The notes: generated by a model from the letters alone, not told the origin. DNA of 34,968 bases from a virus (IMGVR_UViG_3300027963_000017:1-34968); one strand, 5' to 3'; shown: positions 23,630 through 30,922, numbered from the stretch's first letter. Numbers and translations are program-made.

Positions 23630-25147
23630 ATGGCTGATGGCTACGAAGACCTAATCCCTTCCAAAACCAAAGGTAGTGGTGGTGGATACGATGATTTAAT
23701 TCCGTCTAAGCCTAAAGCAGAACCGTTTACGGCTGATAAGATTATTCCTGGAGCAATTTCAAACCTTGAAAGTTTGGCTAGGGGAGGCGTTGCTGGAACT
23801 ATTGCCAGCATACCTTCTGTAGCGGGTATTCCCGGTAGCGTTGAAGAATTAGGCAGAGCGGGATTGCGTAAGTTAGGTGCCAATGTTTCTGCTGAGCCTT
23901 CGTTGCCAACCATGAGTCAAATTTATGACCCTGTAGCAAAAAAAGTAAAAGGAGCAATTCCTAGAATCACTACACCCACAACCGAGTCCGGTGGATTTGA
24001 AACCATAGGTGAAGTTGTTGGCGTTCCTCTTGCACCTAAAACAGCTCCTCTTGCTGCCCTCAAAACCAAAGCAGGTAAAGAAGCATTAGAACAAGGTTTA
24101 AAAACCAAGATGGGTAATGTTGCTGACATTATTCGCACTCCTAAACCGATTGCTGAAAAGTCTGGTTATGTTTCTCTTGGAGAAAAACTAGAGGAAAAAG
24201 TTAAGGGTGCTGCTGGAGCTAAGTATGAACAAAGGTCAAAGCAAGCTGAACGTCTTTACGAAGGTGCGTTAGACACAGCTAGAAAAATACAAGCAGAAAA
24301 AGGTTCTTTTGCTAATTCTGCCCCCGGTCAACAACTTTTAAATGATTTAGAAGCATCCAAGAAAGTTATTGCTGGTGGTAGGGAGTACGTTGTTGGCGAA
24401 GACAAAGTAAAAGCTATTGACCGTTTAATAAATGCGATTAAAGGAACAAAAACTGGTGGTGAAGTTGTTCCTGTTGGTAAAGGCAAAGTTTCATCTAGGT
24501 TGGAAACAAGAAAGCCAACCAAAGTAACGGAAAAGGATGTTGACGCAATCGTTGAAGAGTTAAGATTTTTGCGTGAGGTTAATAAACCCGGTACTGAATA
24601 TACTGGTTATAGCGCGTTAGATGCAAACACTCGTCGTGATTTAGTAAACAAGTTGCAGGGTTCTCTTTATAACTGGAGTCCAGAATACAGAGTTGCTGAT
24701 GATGCTTATAAAACAGCTTCTGAAGGATTGCGTCCATTCCAGACCAAATTGATGGATAAATTGCTTAAACGTGAAAAGTATGACCGTTCTGAGTTAGCAA
24801 CAGATACAGAGAAATTTGCTGATGAATTTTTTAACAGCAGAGATTCTGTGAAAAATTTAAAAGTTGCTATTAACGATGATAAGTTTGTGCAAGATTTAAG
24901 CAAAGATTACGCAGCTACCGTAATGTCTAACAAGTCGCCAACAGAAATAAAGAACTTTGCTTTTGACCCAAAAAATGAAGGTTGGTTGACTGAGGCTGGC
25001 ATTAAAGACGTTGTTCAGGATTATGCCAAGAAAGCAACAACCGCAGAGGACAGGCAAAAAATACTTAAAAGTTTTTCTATATGGTCTGCTGCTGGTGCGG
25101 CTGGTGCAGGTACTTACGGAGCATTGCGTTCCGTGTTTGGATATTAA
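23630..25147 (+). CDS. Probable internal virion protein 3
   Basis: 505 residues. The N-terminus carries a repeated short motif G-Y-E/D-D-L-I-P-S-K (residues 4-12 and 19-27), which I have seen at the start of phage internal or ejected proteins. A Gly/Ala/Ile-rich stretch follows (GGVAGTIASIPSVAGIPG), then a long helical domain. The last 20 residues are Ala/Gly-rich and hydrophobic (SAAGAAGAGTYGALRSVFGY). No lytic transglycosylase site is visible. It is the last of the four large proteins of the proposed ejection block. Confidence 0.6.
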   Translation: MADGYEDLIPSKTKGSGGGYDDLIPSKPKAEPFTADKIIPGAISNLESLARGGVAGTIASIPSVAGIPGSVEELGRAGLRKLGANVSAEPSLPTMSQIYDPVAKKVKGAIPRITTPTTESGGFETIGEVVGVPLAPKTAPLAALKTKAGKEALEQGLKTKMGNVADIIRTPKPIAEKSGYVSLGEKLEEKVKGAAGAKYEQRSKQAERLYEGALDTARKIQAEKGSFANSAPGQQLLNDLEASKKVIAGGREYVVGEDKVKAIDRLINAIKGTKTGGEVVPVGKGKVSSRLETRKPTKVTEKDVDAIVEELRFLREVNKPGTEYTGYSALDANTRRDLVNKLQGSLYNWSPEYRVADDAYKTASEGLRPFQTKLMDKLLKREKYDRSELATDTEKFADEFFNSRDSVKNLKVAINDDKFVQDLSKDYAATVMSNKSPTEIKNFAFDPKNEGWLTEAGIKDVVQDYAKKATTAEDRQKILKSFSIWSAAGAAGAGTYGALRSVFGY

Positions 25148-25149
25148 TT

Positions 25150-25359
25150 ATGGCTAAGAAACAAAAGGGGATAAATCCAGAGCTTGAGAGTGCTATTGCT
25201 CAAATGTTGATTGTTGTAATGAATGACCCGATGGCGTCCATTACAGACAAGACAAAGGTTTTGGATAGGGCGTTAAAGCTGGAGGCAATTAAGCTCAAGC
25301 TGTCGGACGATGAGTGGGGTTCTGGCTTTGGTATAGACGATGAGGACGAGAAGGATTAG
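25150..25359 (+). CDS. Small helical acidic-tailed protein
   Basis: 69 residues from the ATG at 25150; a longer in-frame start at 25081 lies inside the previous gene. It begins MAKKQKGINPELESAIAQML and ends with an acidic tail (GIDDEDEKD). It is helical. Small proteins like this recur at the boundary of tail and lysis genes in related phages. A role in assembly or lysis timing is a guess. Confidence 0.65.
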   Translation: MAKKQKGINPELESAIAQMLIVVMNDPMASITDKTKVLDRALKLEAIKLKLSDDEWGSGFGIDDEDEKD

Positions 25360-25390
25360 ACTGTGAATCTCTTTTATTTAGGGGATAAAT

Positions 25391-25618
25391 ATGGACGGAA
25401 TCCAAGTCGTTACTATTGCGCTCAGAGTCATCTCAGACCGCTTGATTACAATTTTGGCATTGACAGCGTCAAGCGTAATGTGTGGTTGGACAATGTGGAA
25501 CCCATCGTGGGAACGGGTATCAACTCTAGCGATATTCGTAATTTTCAGTTACCTTTTGGTAAAAACGAAAGAAAGGAATAATGATGAAAGACCCAAAGGA
25601 TTTGGAGCGCAAGAGTAG
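25391..25618 (+). CDS. Small membrane protein, holin-like
   Basis: 75 residues with two hydrophobic segments (ITILALTASSVMCGWTMW and VSTLAIFVIFSYLLV) and a charged C-terminus. The ATG follows TTAGGGGATAAAT, a strong form of this phage's favoured ribosome site. It opens the lysis region and may be an accessory holin. The end overlaps the next gene by 38 bases. Confidence 0.7.
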   Translation: MDGIQVVTIALRVISDRLITILALTASSVMCGWTMWNPSWERVSTLAIFVIFSYLLVKTKERNNDERPKGFGAQE

Positions 25619-25832
25619 TGTTCCGCAAGGCGGTGATAATTTGAATTGGTCGCAGAAATATTCTAAGCCAGTTCGTCCTCAGAAGCCATCAGACAGCACA
25701 CAAGGCGGTCAACCCAAATGGGAAACCGGCACGATGCCTAAAGGTGGCTACCGTTCTGTCTTCTGTTTTGAAGACGGAAACTATTCAACCAAAATCAGCA
25801 AGACGTCTGGTGGCGGTAAAAAGGTGTACTAA
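25581..25832 (+). CDS. Small polar protein
   Basis: 83 residues, Lys/Ser/Gly/Pro-rich, starting MMKDPKDLERKSSVPQGGDN, with a compact C-terminus (GYRSVFCFEDGNYSTKISK). AAAGGAAT precedes the ATG. It overlaps both neighbours. No membrane segment or enzyme motif is visible; family not recognised. Confidence 0.6.
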   Translation: MMKDPKDLERKSSVPQGGDNLNWSQKYSKPVRPQKPSDSTQGGQPKWETGTMPKGGYRSVFCFEDGNYSTKISKTSGGGKKVY

Positions 25833-26173
25833 TGGCTAATAACATTCCGTTTCAACCGATGGGTAAAACCACTCGGATAAATGTTACAACGACAGCAAAT
25901 ACAATTGCTATTTTGTCTGACAGTCCTGCTAATCAAGTAAGGATTCATAACGGAACTGGAACTGAAGTATTTATTCGTTTAGGTATTTCTAACACGGATG
26001 ACGTTGTTATTCCTACGGCTGGAACTCCTGCTTATGGCGTGCTATTGCACAACAATCAAACAGCTATTTTTACTGCGCCTAAACAAGCAGCAAATACAGC
26101 GGTGTTGTATGTGTCAGCCATTGTTGCTAGTGGAACAGCAACTGTTTATGTGACTCCGGGAGAGGGCTTGTAA
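25832..26173 (+). CDS. Small beta-sandwich structural protein (paralogue B)
   Basis: 113 residues, beta-rich, ending S-G-T-A-T-V-Y-V-T-P-G-E-G-L. It is a diverged paralogue of 16168-16497, with the same length, ending and strand pattern. Placed between small polar and membrane genes at the start of the lysis block. Both copies may decorate the virion. It overlaps both neighbours by one base. Confidence 0.65.
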   Translation: MANNIPFQPMGKTTRINVTTTANTIAILSDSPANQVRIHNGTGTEVFIRLGISNTDDVVIPTAGTPAYGVLLHNNQTAIFTAPKQAANTAVLYVSAIVASGTATVYVTPGEGL

Positions 26174-26433
26174 TGAGTTGGGCTGACGTACTAAAAGCCG
26201 TCATCCCAATTGTTGTCATGTGCTTGGCTTGGCTTCTCGGTCAAGTCAATAGCTTTTCTGAGCGATTGACAAAGATTGAAGGCTCAATGCCAGCGTTGAT
26301 TACACCGCAGGGAGTACCCACAGATTCTCCATTGTCTGCGGAGGCTAGGCACAAACTGAAAGAAACAATCTACAACGACATACACGACTTACAGGTTCGC
26401 ATCAAACTAATGGAAGAAAGGAATAAGAAATGA
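26173..26433 (+). CDS. Membrane-anchored coiled-coil protein, possible inner spanin
   Basis: 86 residues with one N-terminal membrane segment (VLKAVIPIVVMCLAWLLGQV), a short linker with a conserved-looking P-A-L-I-T-P-Q-G-V-P motif, and a C-terminal coiled coil (LKETIYNDIHDLQVRIKLME). The shape fits an inner-membrane spanin or a lysis regulator. It lies directly upstream of the holin and overlaps it by four bases. No lipoprotein partner gene is visible. Confidence 0.6.
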   Translation: MSWADVLKAVIPIVVMCLAWLLGQVNSFSERLTKIEGSMPALITPQGVPTDSPLSAEARHKLKETIYNDIHDLQVRIKLMEERNKK

Positions 26434-26948
26434 TTCCTATTGTAGGTGCCTTACTTGGCACGTTAGCTGAAAATGGTCTGACCCTACTTTCTAGTGCAAT
26501 TCAAGCCAAAGGAAAGCAAATTGTTGAGGACAAGTTGGGTGTAAAAATACCTGACAACCCAACACCGGCTGACATTGAGAGTTTGCGTCAACTGCAATAC
26601 GAACATGAAGAAAGACTATTAGAGCTTGGTATTGAGAAAGCAAAGATAGAACAGGAAGAACTCAAGGCTTTACTAGAAGCACAAGCTAATCAAGAAAACA
26701 ATGTTAGTGACCGCTGGAAGGCTGACATGGCTTCTGATTCTTGGTTATCAAAGAACATTCGACCAGCTACATTGATATACATACTAAGCGCATATCTTCT
26801 GTTTGCTGGCTTGAGTGCGGCAGGTATTAATGTTCAAGAGTCGTATGTTGCTTTGCTTGGTCAATGGGGTATGTTGGTAATGACAGCTTACTTTGGTGGC
26901 AGGACAGTTGAAAAAGTTATGGAGCTGCGTAACAAGGGGGAAAAATGA
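26430..26948 (+). CDS. Holin (3TM holin family type)
   Basis: 172 residues. The N-terminus has G-A-L-L-G-T-L-A-E-N-G-L-T-L-L-S-S-A-I, then the typical K-I-P-D-N-P-T-P-A-D-I segment and a long helix. Two clear C-terminal membrane segments follow (PATLIYILSAYLLFAGL and YVALLGQWGMLVMTAYFGG). This matches the gene-transfer-release 3TM holin family. It would permeabilise the inner membrane so the endolysin reaches the cell wall. It overlaps the endolysin by four bases. Confidence 0.8.
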   Translation: MIPIVGALLGTLAENGLTLLSSAIQAKGKQIVEDKLGVKIPDNPTPADIESLRQLQYEHEERLLELGIEKAKIEQEELKALLEAQANQENNVSDRWKADMASDSWLSKNIRPATLIYILSAYLLFAGLSAAGINVQESYVALLGQWGMLVMTAYFGGRTVEKVMELRNKGEK

Positions 26949-27283
26949 GTCTCGCACAAGAACAAGCAGCTTTTTTGCTAGACGCTTGCAAACTCATTCA
27001 GTACGCTACTGAGCAGGGCTTTGTAGTAACTGGAGGTGAGTTAGCACGTACACCAGAACAGCAAGCCATTTACTTCAAAACAGGTCGCTCTAAGACCATG
27101 AACAGTATTCATTTGAAGCGGTGTGCAATCGATTTAAACTTCTTCAAAGACGGAAAAATCATTTGGGACAAAGCGATTCTTGCTCCGTTAGGTGCTTATT
27201 GGGAATCTTTGTATCCTAAGAACCGTTGGGGTGGAAACTTTAAAAGCCTCGTTGATTGTCCTCACTTTGAACGCAATGTCTAA
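26945..27283 (+). CDS. M15-type peptidase endolysin
   Basis: 112 residues. Metal-ligand pattern of the M15 (VanY/L-Ala-D-Glu) peptidases: H56 in I-H-L-K-R-C-A-I-D-L, D63 in the same motif, and H107 in D-C-P-H-F-E. The R-W-G-G-N-F segment before the last His is also typical. It cuts the peptide cross-links of peptidoglycan. It follows the holin with an ATGA overlap. There is no signal peptide, so export should depend on the holin. Confidence 0.85.
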   Translation: MSLAQEQAAFLLDACKLIQYATEQGFVVTGGELARTPEQQAIYFKTGRSKTMNSIHLKRCAIDLNFFKDGKIIWDKAILAPLGAYWESLYPKNRWGGNFKSLVDCPHFERNV

Positions 27284-27500
27284 ATCAACTAATCTTTCCG
27301 TTGGTAGGGGTGAGAAGCTCTCTGTTAGAGCTGGCGGTGGTTTGACCGCTAAAGGACGTAAGAAGTACAACCGTGCTACCGGCAGTAATTTAAAGGCTCC
27401 TACCAAATCAGGACCAAGGCACAAGTCTTTCTGTGCAAGGTCTAAGAAATGGAAGGGTGAGCGAGGTAAAGCCGCTAGACGTAGATGGGGGTGCAGATGA
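27276..27500 (+). CDS. Basic DUF6321-like protein
   Basis: 74 residues from the ATG at 27276 that overlaps the endolysin end; an in-frame ATG at 27192 lies deep inside the endolysin. It is very basic, with G-G-L-T-A-K-G-R-K-K-Y-N-R-A-T-G and K-S-F-C-A-R-S patterns that match, from memory, DUF6321 proteins of aquatic phages. A nucleic-acid-binding role is inferred from charge. Its stop overlaps the next start (ATGA). Confidence 0.75.
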   Translation: MSKSTNLSVGRGEKLSVRAGGGLTAKGRKKYNRATGSNLKAPTKSGPRHKSFCARSKKWKGERGKAARRRWGCR

Positions 27501-27652
27501 GTGACGGACTATACGCGAACATTCACGCTAAACGTAGACGTATAAAGCGTGGTTCTGGTGAACGCATGAGAACACCGGGCAGTAAGGGTGCGCCGACAGC
27601 GGCAAACTTTAAAAGAGCAGCAAAGACGGCAAGAAAAGGTCGCCGTCGTTAA
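27497..27652 (+). CDS. Small basic protein with Arg-rich tail
   Basis: 51 residues from an ATG overlapping the previous stop (ATGA). It begins MSDGLYANIHAKRRRIKRGS and ends AARKGRRR-like (K-T-A-R-K-G-R-R-R). Proteins with this start are common next to the DUF6321 gene in aquatic phages, as I recall. About one third of residues are Lys or Arg. DNA binding or packaging in the virion is possible. Confidence 0.7.
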   Translation: MSDGLYANIHAKRRRIKRGSGERMRTPGSKGAPTAANFKRAAKTARKGRRR

Positions 27653-27672
27653 TCAAATCATAGGGGATAACT

Positions 27673-28188
27673 ATGTCGCATCCAGCACAACTGGCTTTTA
27701 TAGCTAGTGTTAAAGAACGCTTTCCTGAAATGTTTCGGCGCAAGGCTGTATTAGAAGTGGGCAGCTTGAACATCAATGGCTCAATAAGAGACTTTTTTGA
27801 GCAATGTACTTACATTGGAGTGGACTTAGCTAAGGGTCCTTGTGTGGACGTTGTGGCTAAAGCTGAAGACTTGACCTATAGCGATGGTTTTTATGAGGTT
27901 GTAGCTTCCTGTGAGTGCTTTGAGCATACGCCAGAGTGGGCTAGGATATTCAACAACATGGTTAGGATGTCCAACAAGCTGGTGTTCTTTACGTGCGCTA
28001 CCACCGGCAGAGCTGAACATGGAACCAGCCGTTCCAACCCTGCTGACTCCCCGTTTACGGCTCACGACTACTATCGGAACATAACGGAAGAAGACATTCG
28101 TAGAGATTGCGACCTTAGTCAGTTTTCCAATTACGAGTTCACTACCAACGACGCTACAAAAGACCTGTATTTTTGGGGCATTAAGTAA
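27673..28188 (+). CDS. Class I SAM-dependent methyltransferase
   Basis: 171 residues. Motif I L-E-V-G-S-L-N-I-N-G-S near residue 28 (the G-x-G is degenerate), an acidic end of strand 2 in Y-I-G-V-D-L-A, and S-C-E-C-F-E-H-T at the motif IV position, followed by a F-F-T-C-A-T-T-G-R strand. This is the small class I fold used on sugars, proteins or small molecules. The ribosome site is ATAGGGGATAACT. It is the last right-arm gene and overlaps the convergent gene by 8 bases. It may act with the two glycosyltransferase-like genes. Confidence 0.75.
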   Translation: MSHPAQLAFIASVKERFPEMFRRKAVLEVGSLNINGSIRDFFEQCTYIGVDLAKGPCVDVVAKAEDLTYSDGFYEVVASCECFEHTPEWARIFNNMVRMSNKLVFFTCATTGRAEHGTSRSNPADSPFTAHDYYRNITEEDIRRDCDLSQFSNYEFTTNDATKDLYFWGIK

Positions 28189-28537
28189 TATCAGCGACTA
28201 AGTACCATTCGGTGATGTAGTCTTTAAACTCAATTAAGCCCTTGCCGGATTGGACGTAGCTGCCGTCCGGCATAATTCTCCAAAAGCTGCCTACGCGCAT
28301 CCCGTTCTCTGTATCGCCAGAGACCACTAAAACCGTGGTCTTAGGAAGCCTTGAGAGGGCTTTTAAGAGGATTTCTTGGCCTTTGCTTATCTTCTCCCCG
28401 TCTCGCTTCCATTCGCCGAACAGGAAGTGTTCCTTGCGTTCTAGGACCATGTCCAGATTAGACGGCAAAACCTTGCCAAGCAGTCCTGACAGCTCCCCAA
28501 AATCAACGTGGGGAGCATACTTGTCGCGCATCATCAT
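28181..28537 (-). CDS. Small possible PD-(D/E)XK nuclease-like protein
   Basis: 118 residues beginning MMMRDKYAPHVDF. N-L-D-M-V-L-E-R (about 27-34) followed by L-F-G-E-W-K-R resembles the D...ExK core of PD-(D/E)XK nucleases, with a downstream S-K-G-Q-E-I-L-L-K-A-L helix and a T-T-V-L-V-V-S-G strand in the expected places. No homologue is recalled with certainty. The ATG overlaps the previous stop (ATGATG). It is the last left-arm gene and ends tail-to-tail over the methyltransferase gene. Confidence 0.6.
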   Translation of the reverse strand: MMMRDKYAPHVDFGELSGLLGKVLPSNLDMVLERKEHFLFGEWKRDGEKISKGQEILLKALSRLPKTTVLVVSGDTENGMRVGSFWRIMPDGSYVQSGKGLIEFKDYITEWYLVADIT

Positions 28538-29271
28538 GGTGCTTGGAGCAGCTGACCTTCAAACGGGTAGGTGCCAACGTGACCGAGATTTATCCACGGA
28601 GCAGCCCATACCTTTTTGCCGTGAGTCCGTGCTTTTTTGCAAAAGTCGTAATCTTCAGACAAAAGCAATTTGCTCTCTGGCTCAATCTGAGTCGCAAAGA
28701 ACTCATGAATGGTCTGTCCATTGTCCTTGTTTTGCATATCCAAGACGTTATTTAAGTACATGGGAACGTGACCGATTAAATCCTCAAAGACTTCTCGCTT
28801 AATCAGCATGAAGCCTGTGCCGCCGTTCCAAATCTCTACTGGCTTATTAATTGGCACCGTTACTTCGTTCTTATAGTCCACCAGATTAACTACAAACGCC
28901 CCTGTATGGTGCTTTAGTTGGTCATTGGGTACACCTGCATCGATAGCGTTACGAACGGTTTGCCAGTTGATTTCTTTCTTCGGGTAGATGCCACAAATAA
29001 TGTCTTTGTCGGCTTCTATCATTGGGAAGATGTCATTGGGATTGAACTTGATGTCAGCATCAATAAACATCATGTGCGTAGCATCAGACTTTAGGAAATG
29101 ACTAACTAGCAGGTTCCTAGCTCTCTGAATTAACGACTCATTAAACAAGAAAGAAAAGCTCACATTCATGCCAGCTTCTTTACAAGTATTTTGAAGCTGT
29201 AAGCATGATTGTGCGTAGAAGCCAAAGCATTGGCCGCCGTACATCGGTGTTGCAACGAATAGGTGTTTCAT
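28534..29271 (-). CDS. GT-A type glycosyltransferase
   Basis: 245 residues. It begins MKHLFVATPMYGGQCFGFYA and shows a GT-A pattern: R-A-R-N-L-L-V near 50, then F-I-D-A-D-I-K-F (the DxD-type metal site, about 69-76), G-G-T-G-F-M-L-I-K-R near 150 and L-S-E-D-Y-D-F-C near 204. It probably transfers a sugar to DNA, a virion protein or a host surface glycan. The ribosome site AAGGGATAACA precedes the ATG. Upstream in its leader (29292-29314) a GGGGC/GCCCC hairpin with a 13-base loop may form. Confidence 0.75.
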   Translation of the reverse strand: MKHLFVATPMYGGQCFGFYAQSCLQLQNTCKEAGMNVSFSFLFNESLIQRARNLLVSHFLKSDATHMMFIDADIKFNPNDIFPMIEADKDIICGIYPKKEINWQTVRNAIDAGVPNDQLKHHTGAFVVNLVDYKNEVTVPINKPVEIWNGGTGFMLIKREVFEDLIGHVPMYLNNVLDMQNKDNGQTIHEFFATQIEPESKLLLSEDYDFCKKARTHGKKVWAAPWINLGHVGTYPFEGQLLQAP

Positions 29272-29334
29272 TGTTATCCCTTTAAATTAGTGGGGCTACT
29301 GGAAACGATGCCCCGAACCGTTCCTAACCTGTCC

Positions 29335-30234
29335 TCAGAGGGACTCGCCTTCCAGATAGCGGGGGTTCAAAATTCTCCAAGCTGTTGCTGCACACAATGG
29401 CACTTGTCCGTTGCCAATGGCTTTAATTCTGTCCACTCTAGAGGCCAACCCATCAACCACTCTGTCCACGTTGGGTTCAGTTTTCCACCAGTTTCCGCAC
29501 CCACGACCAAAGCCAAACCCGGCGACTGTCTTTTGTCCCTTTGCCTCGTCATTGACTCCTTCGTTCCTGTGTCTTTGTAATCCCTCGTCACAGGAGTAGG
29601 CCACATTTGAACTAGTCTTCCCAACCCCACACTCCCATCTATGCCGTTCTGATTCACTTTTCTTGGCATCCCCGTTGAGGTTGTGTAAAACGTATCGTTC
29701 TTTCCAATAACTGAGCCTGTTGTTCCATCGCTGGCTACCGGGGTGGGAAGCATGAATCCAAATACGGTTTCTTTGATGGGGTGCGCCGACATCTGCTGCT
29801 CCCAACACTCCCCATTTCGCATCAAACCCCATGCCGGCAAGGTCTGACAAGACTCTGTCGAGTCCTCGAATAGTGAGCATTGGTGAGTTTTCAATGAATG
29901 CGTACTTGGGTCGTACTTCGCAAATGACCCTTGCCATTTCTCGCCACATTCCGCTTCGTTCTCCGTCAAGTCCATCTCCTTTTCCTGCAATGGATATGTC
30001 CTGGCATGGAAACCCTCCCGATACAACGTCAACAATTCCTCTCCACGGCTTTCCGTCAAAGGTTTGAACGTCATCCCAAATCGGGAAAGGCGCAAGAAAT
30101 CCGTCATTTTGTCGGGCGCACAATACGCTTGCGGGATAGGGTTCCCATTCAACAGCACAGACTGTTCGCCATCCGAGAAGTTTTCCCCCAAGTATTCCTC
30201 CACCAGCGCCCGCGAAAAGAGCCAACTCATTCAC
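29335..30234 (-). CDS. dcm: C5-cytosine DNA methyltransferase
   Basis: 299 residues from a GTG at 30234. All core motifs are present: I L-F-A-G-A-G-G-G (6-13), IV G-G-F-P-C-Q-D-I-S (catalytic Cys77), VI E-N-S-P (115-118, usually E-N-V), VIII Q-R-N-R-I-W-I (154-160) and X G-N-G-Q-V-P (274-279). The target recognition region lies between about 165 and 260. It methylates cytosine C5 in a short unknown site, probably to block restriction. A second long ORF runs through it in another frame on the same strand (29367-30230). The GTG sits only three or four bases after the poly-G, a poor spacing. Confidence 0.9.
   Translation of the reverse strand: MNELALFAGAGGGILGGKLLGWRTVCAVEWEPYPASVLCARQNDGFLAPFPIWDDVQTFDGKPWRGIVDVVSGGFPCQDISIAGKGDGLDGERSGMWREMARVICEVRPKYAFIENSPMLTIRGLDRVLSDLAGMGFDAKWGVLGAADVGAPHQRNRIWIHASHPGSQRWNNRLSYWKERYVLHNLNGDAKKSESERHRWECGVGKTSSNVAYSCDEGLQRHRNEGVNDEAKGQKTVAGFGFGRGCGNWWKTEPNVDRVVDGLASRVDRIKAIGNGQVPLCAATAWRILNPRYLEGESL
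29367..30230 (-). CDS. Dual-coded ORF inside the methyltransferase gene
   Basis: 287 residues on the same strand as dcm in another frame, with 97% of the methyltransferase gene read twice. ATG at 30230 overlaps the RusA stop (ATGA) and sits eight bases after a poly-G ribosome site. An internal ATG at 30107 (MTDFLRLSRFGMTFKPL) may be a second start. Features: SFAKYDPSTHSLKTHQCSL, twice a L/W-P-T-P-V motif, and a C-terminal G-G-K-L-N-P-T-W-T-E-W-L-M-G-W-P. From memory this is a widespread phage protein, often annotated hypothetical, next to or over dcm genes. The segment W-T-E-L-K-P-L-A-T-D-K is the shifted reading of dcm motif X, so part of its conservation may be passive. Confidence 0.6.
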   Translation of the reverse strand: MSWLFSRALVEEYLGENFSDGEQSVLLNGNPIPQAYCAPDKMTDFLRLSRFGMTFKPLTESRGEELLTLYREGFHARTYPLQEKEMDLTENEAECGEKWQGSFAKYDPSTHSLKTHQCSLFEDSTESCQTLPAWGLMRNGECWEQQMSAHPIKETVFGFMLPTPVASDGTTGSVIGKNDTFYTTSTGMPRKVNQNGIDGSVGLGRLVQMWPTPVTRDYKDTGTKESMTRQRDKRQSPGLALVVGAETGGKLNPTWTEWLMGWPLEWTELKPLATDKCHCVQQQLGEF

Positions 30235-30595
30235 TTTCCCCCCCAGGAATTTCTTCGATTAGCACCCTAATAAGACCACCTTTTAATGGTTCGCCTCGAA
30301 TCATCTCAATGTGGTCAACCTGAAAATCATCATCGAAAACACCAGCATCTTGTAAGCTGTCTAGGACGGCTTTAATCCTGTTATCGATGTCAATTTTCCT
30401 TTTATCTCTGGGACGCAAAATCATTGTTATCTTCAATTTCTTGTCCTCAAACTTAGGAATGTTCTTTTCTATAATGTAGTCCTGAACGTCAGTTTTGAAT
30501 TGCCGTCCTGCTTTTGAGAGAACAGTTCTTCCTCGAAAGTTTCGCCAGTAGGTATTCATACTTGGCGGGAACGGCAACTCAAGCCATACGTGCAT
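30227..30595 (-). CDS. rusA: RusA-type Holliday junction resolvase
   Basis: 122 residues from the ATG at 30595, chosen because it overlaps the previous stop (TAATG); a TTG at 30601 adds two. It shows P-F-P-P-S-M-N-T-Y-W at the start and the RusA acidic core K-I-D-I-D-N-R-I-K-A-V-L-D-S-L (Asp69, Asp71) with D-D-D-F-Q-V-D downstream, which coordinate the catalytic metal. RusA cuts four-way junctions made by recombination. The stop overlaps the start of the dual-coded ORF and lies within the dcm start. Confidence 0.88.
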   Translation of the reverse strand: MHVWLELPFPPSMNTYWRNFRGRTVLSKAGRQFKTDVQDYIIEKNIPKFEDKKLKITMILRPRDKRKIDIDNRIKAVLDSLQDAGVFDDDFQVDHIEMIRGEPLKGGLIRVLIEEIPGGESE

Positions 30596-30876
30596 TACCA
30601 AGGAATGTCGCCAGCCATCTTGTTCTTTGGCGTTACCTCTTTGGGATACTGAGCGTCCTTCTGCTTATCCTTCCAGTCGGGGTCAGATACTTTGATGTTG
30701 AAATACTCGCCATGCGGACCATCGTTCTTCCAAATACCAAAGTTCACTATCTGACCTTTGACACAGAGGGTGCCTTTTAAATCAGGGTCAGTATCCTTTT
30801 GCTTGTATTTGTTGTGCGTGATTCTTCCCTTCAGTTCTTGGGGAATAAACTTTGTGTACTCTCTTGCTTCACTCAT
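30595..30876 (-). CDS. Small protein of the recombination module
   Basis: 93 residues from the ATG at 30876, preceded by AAAGGAACCCGCA; a longer frame to 30945 includes a terminator and is unlikely. Lys/Asp-rich with a short beta core (G-Q-I-V-N-F-G-I-W-K-N, Y-F-N-I-K-V-S-D-P-D-W). The G-x-W-K pattern is reminiscent of DUF736-like or OB-type proteins, but this is weak. It lies between RusA and the RecT-like gene, so a single-strand-DNA-binding helper is a reasonable guess. Confidence 0.6.
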   Translation of the reverse strand: MSEAREYTKFIPQELKGRITHNKYKQKDTDPDLKGTLCVKGQIVNFGIWKNDGPHGEYFNIKVSDPDWKDKQKDAQYPKEVTPKNKMAGDIPW

Positions 30877-30898
30877 TGCGGGTTCCTTTATCTTAGGT

Positions 30899-30922
30899 AA
30901 AAATGCCCCGATGCTTTGGGGC
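30899..30922 (-). terminator. Intrinsic terminator after the RecT-like gene
   Basis: On the minus strand GCCCC (922-918) pairs with GGGGC (909-905) across an 8-base loop, followed by ATTTTT. It lies 15 bases after the RecT-like stop and before the small gene at 30876. It is probably partial, because the genes downstream have no evident promoter of their own. Confidence 0.6.

Noticed and set aside
25363-25581. 72-residue ORF overlapping the small membrane protein gene
   Set aside because: The alternative frame at 25391 has the strong ribosome site and two clean membrane segments; this one is its shadow.
28318-28340. 7-bp hairpin AGACCAC/GTGGTCT as a terminator of the right arm
   Set aside because: It lies in the coding sequence of the convergent gene and no T-run follows on the plus strand.
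29931-30323. Plus-strand ORFs opposite the methyltransferase gene
   Set aside because: No ribosome sites and no recognisable protein features; they are antisense shadows of a region already read in two minus-strand frames.
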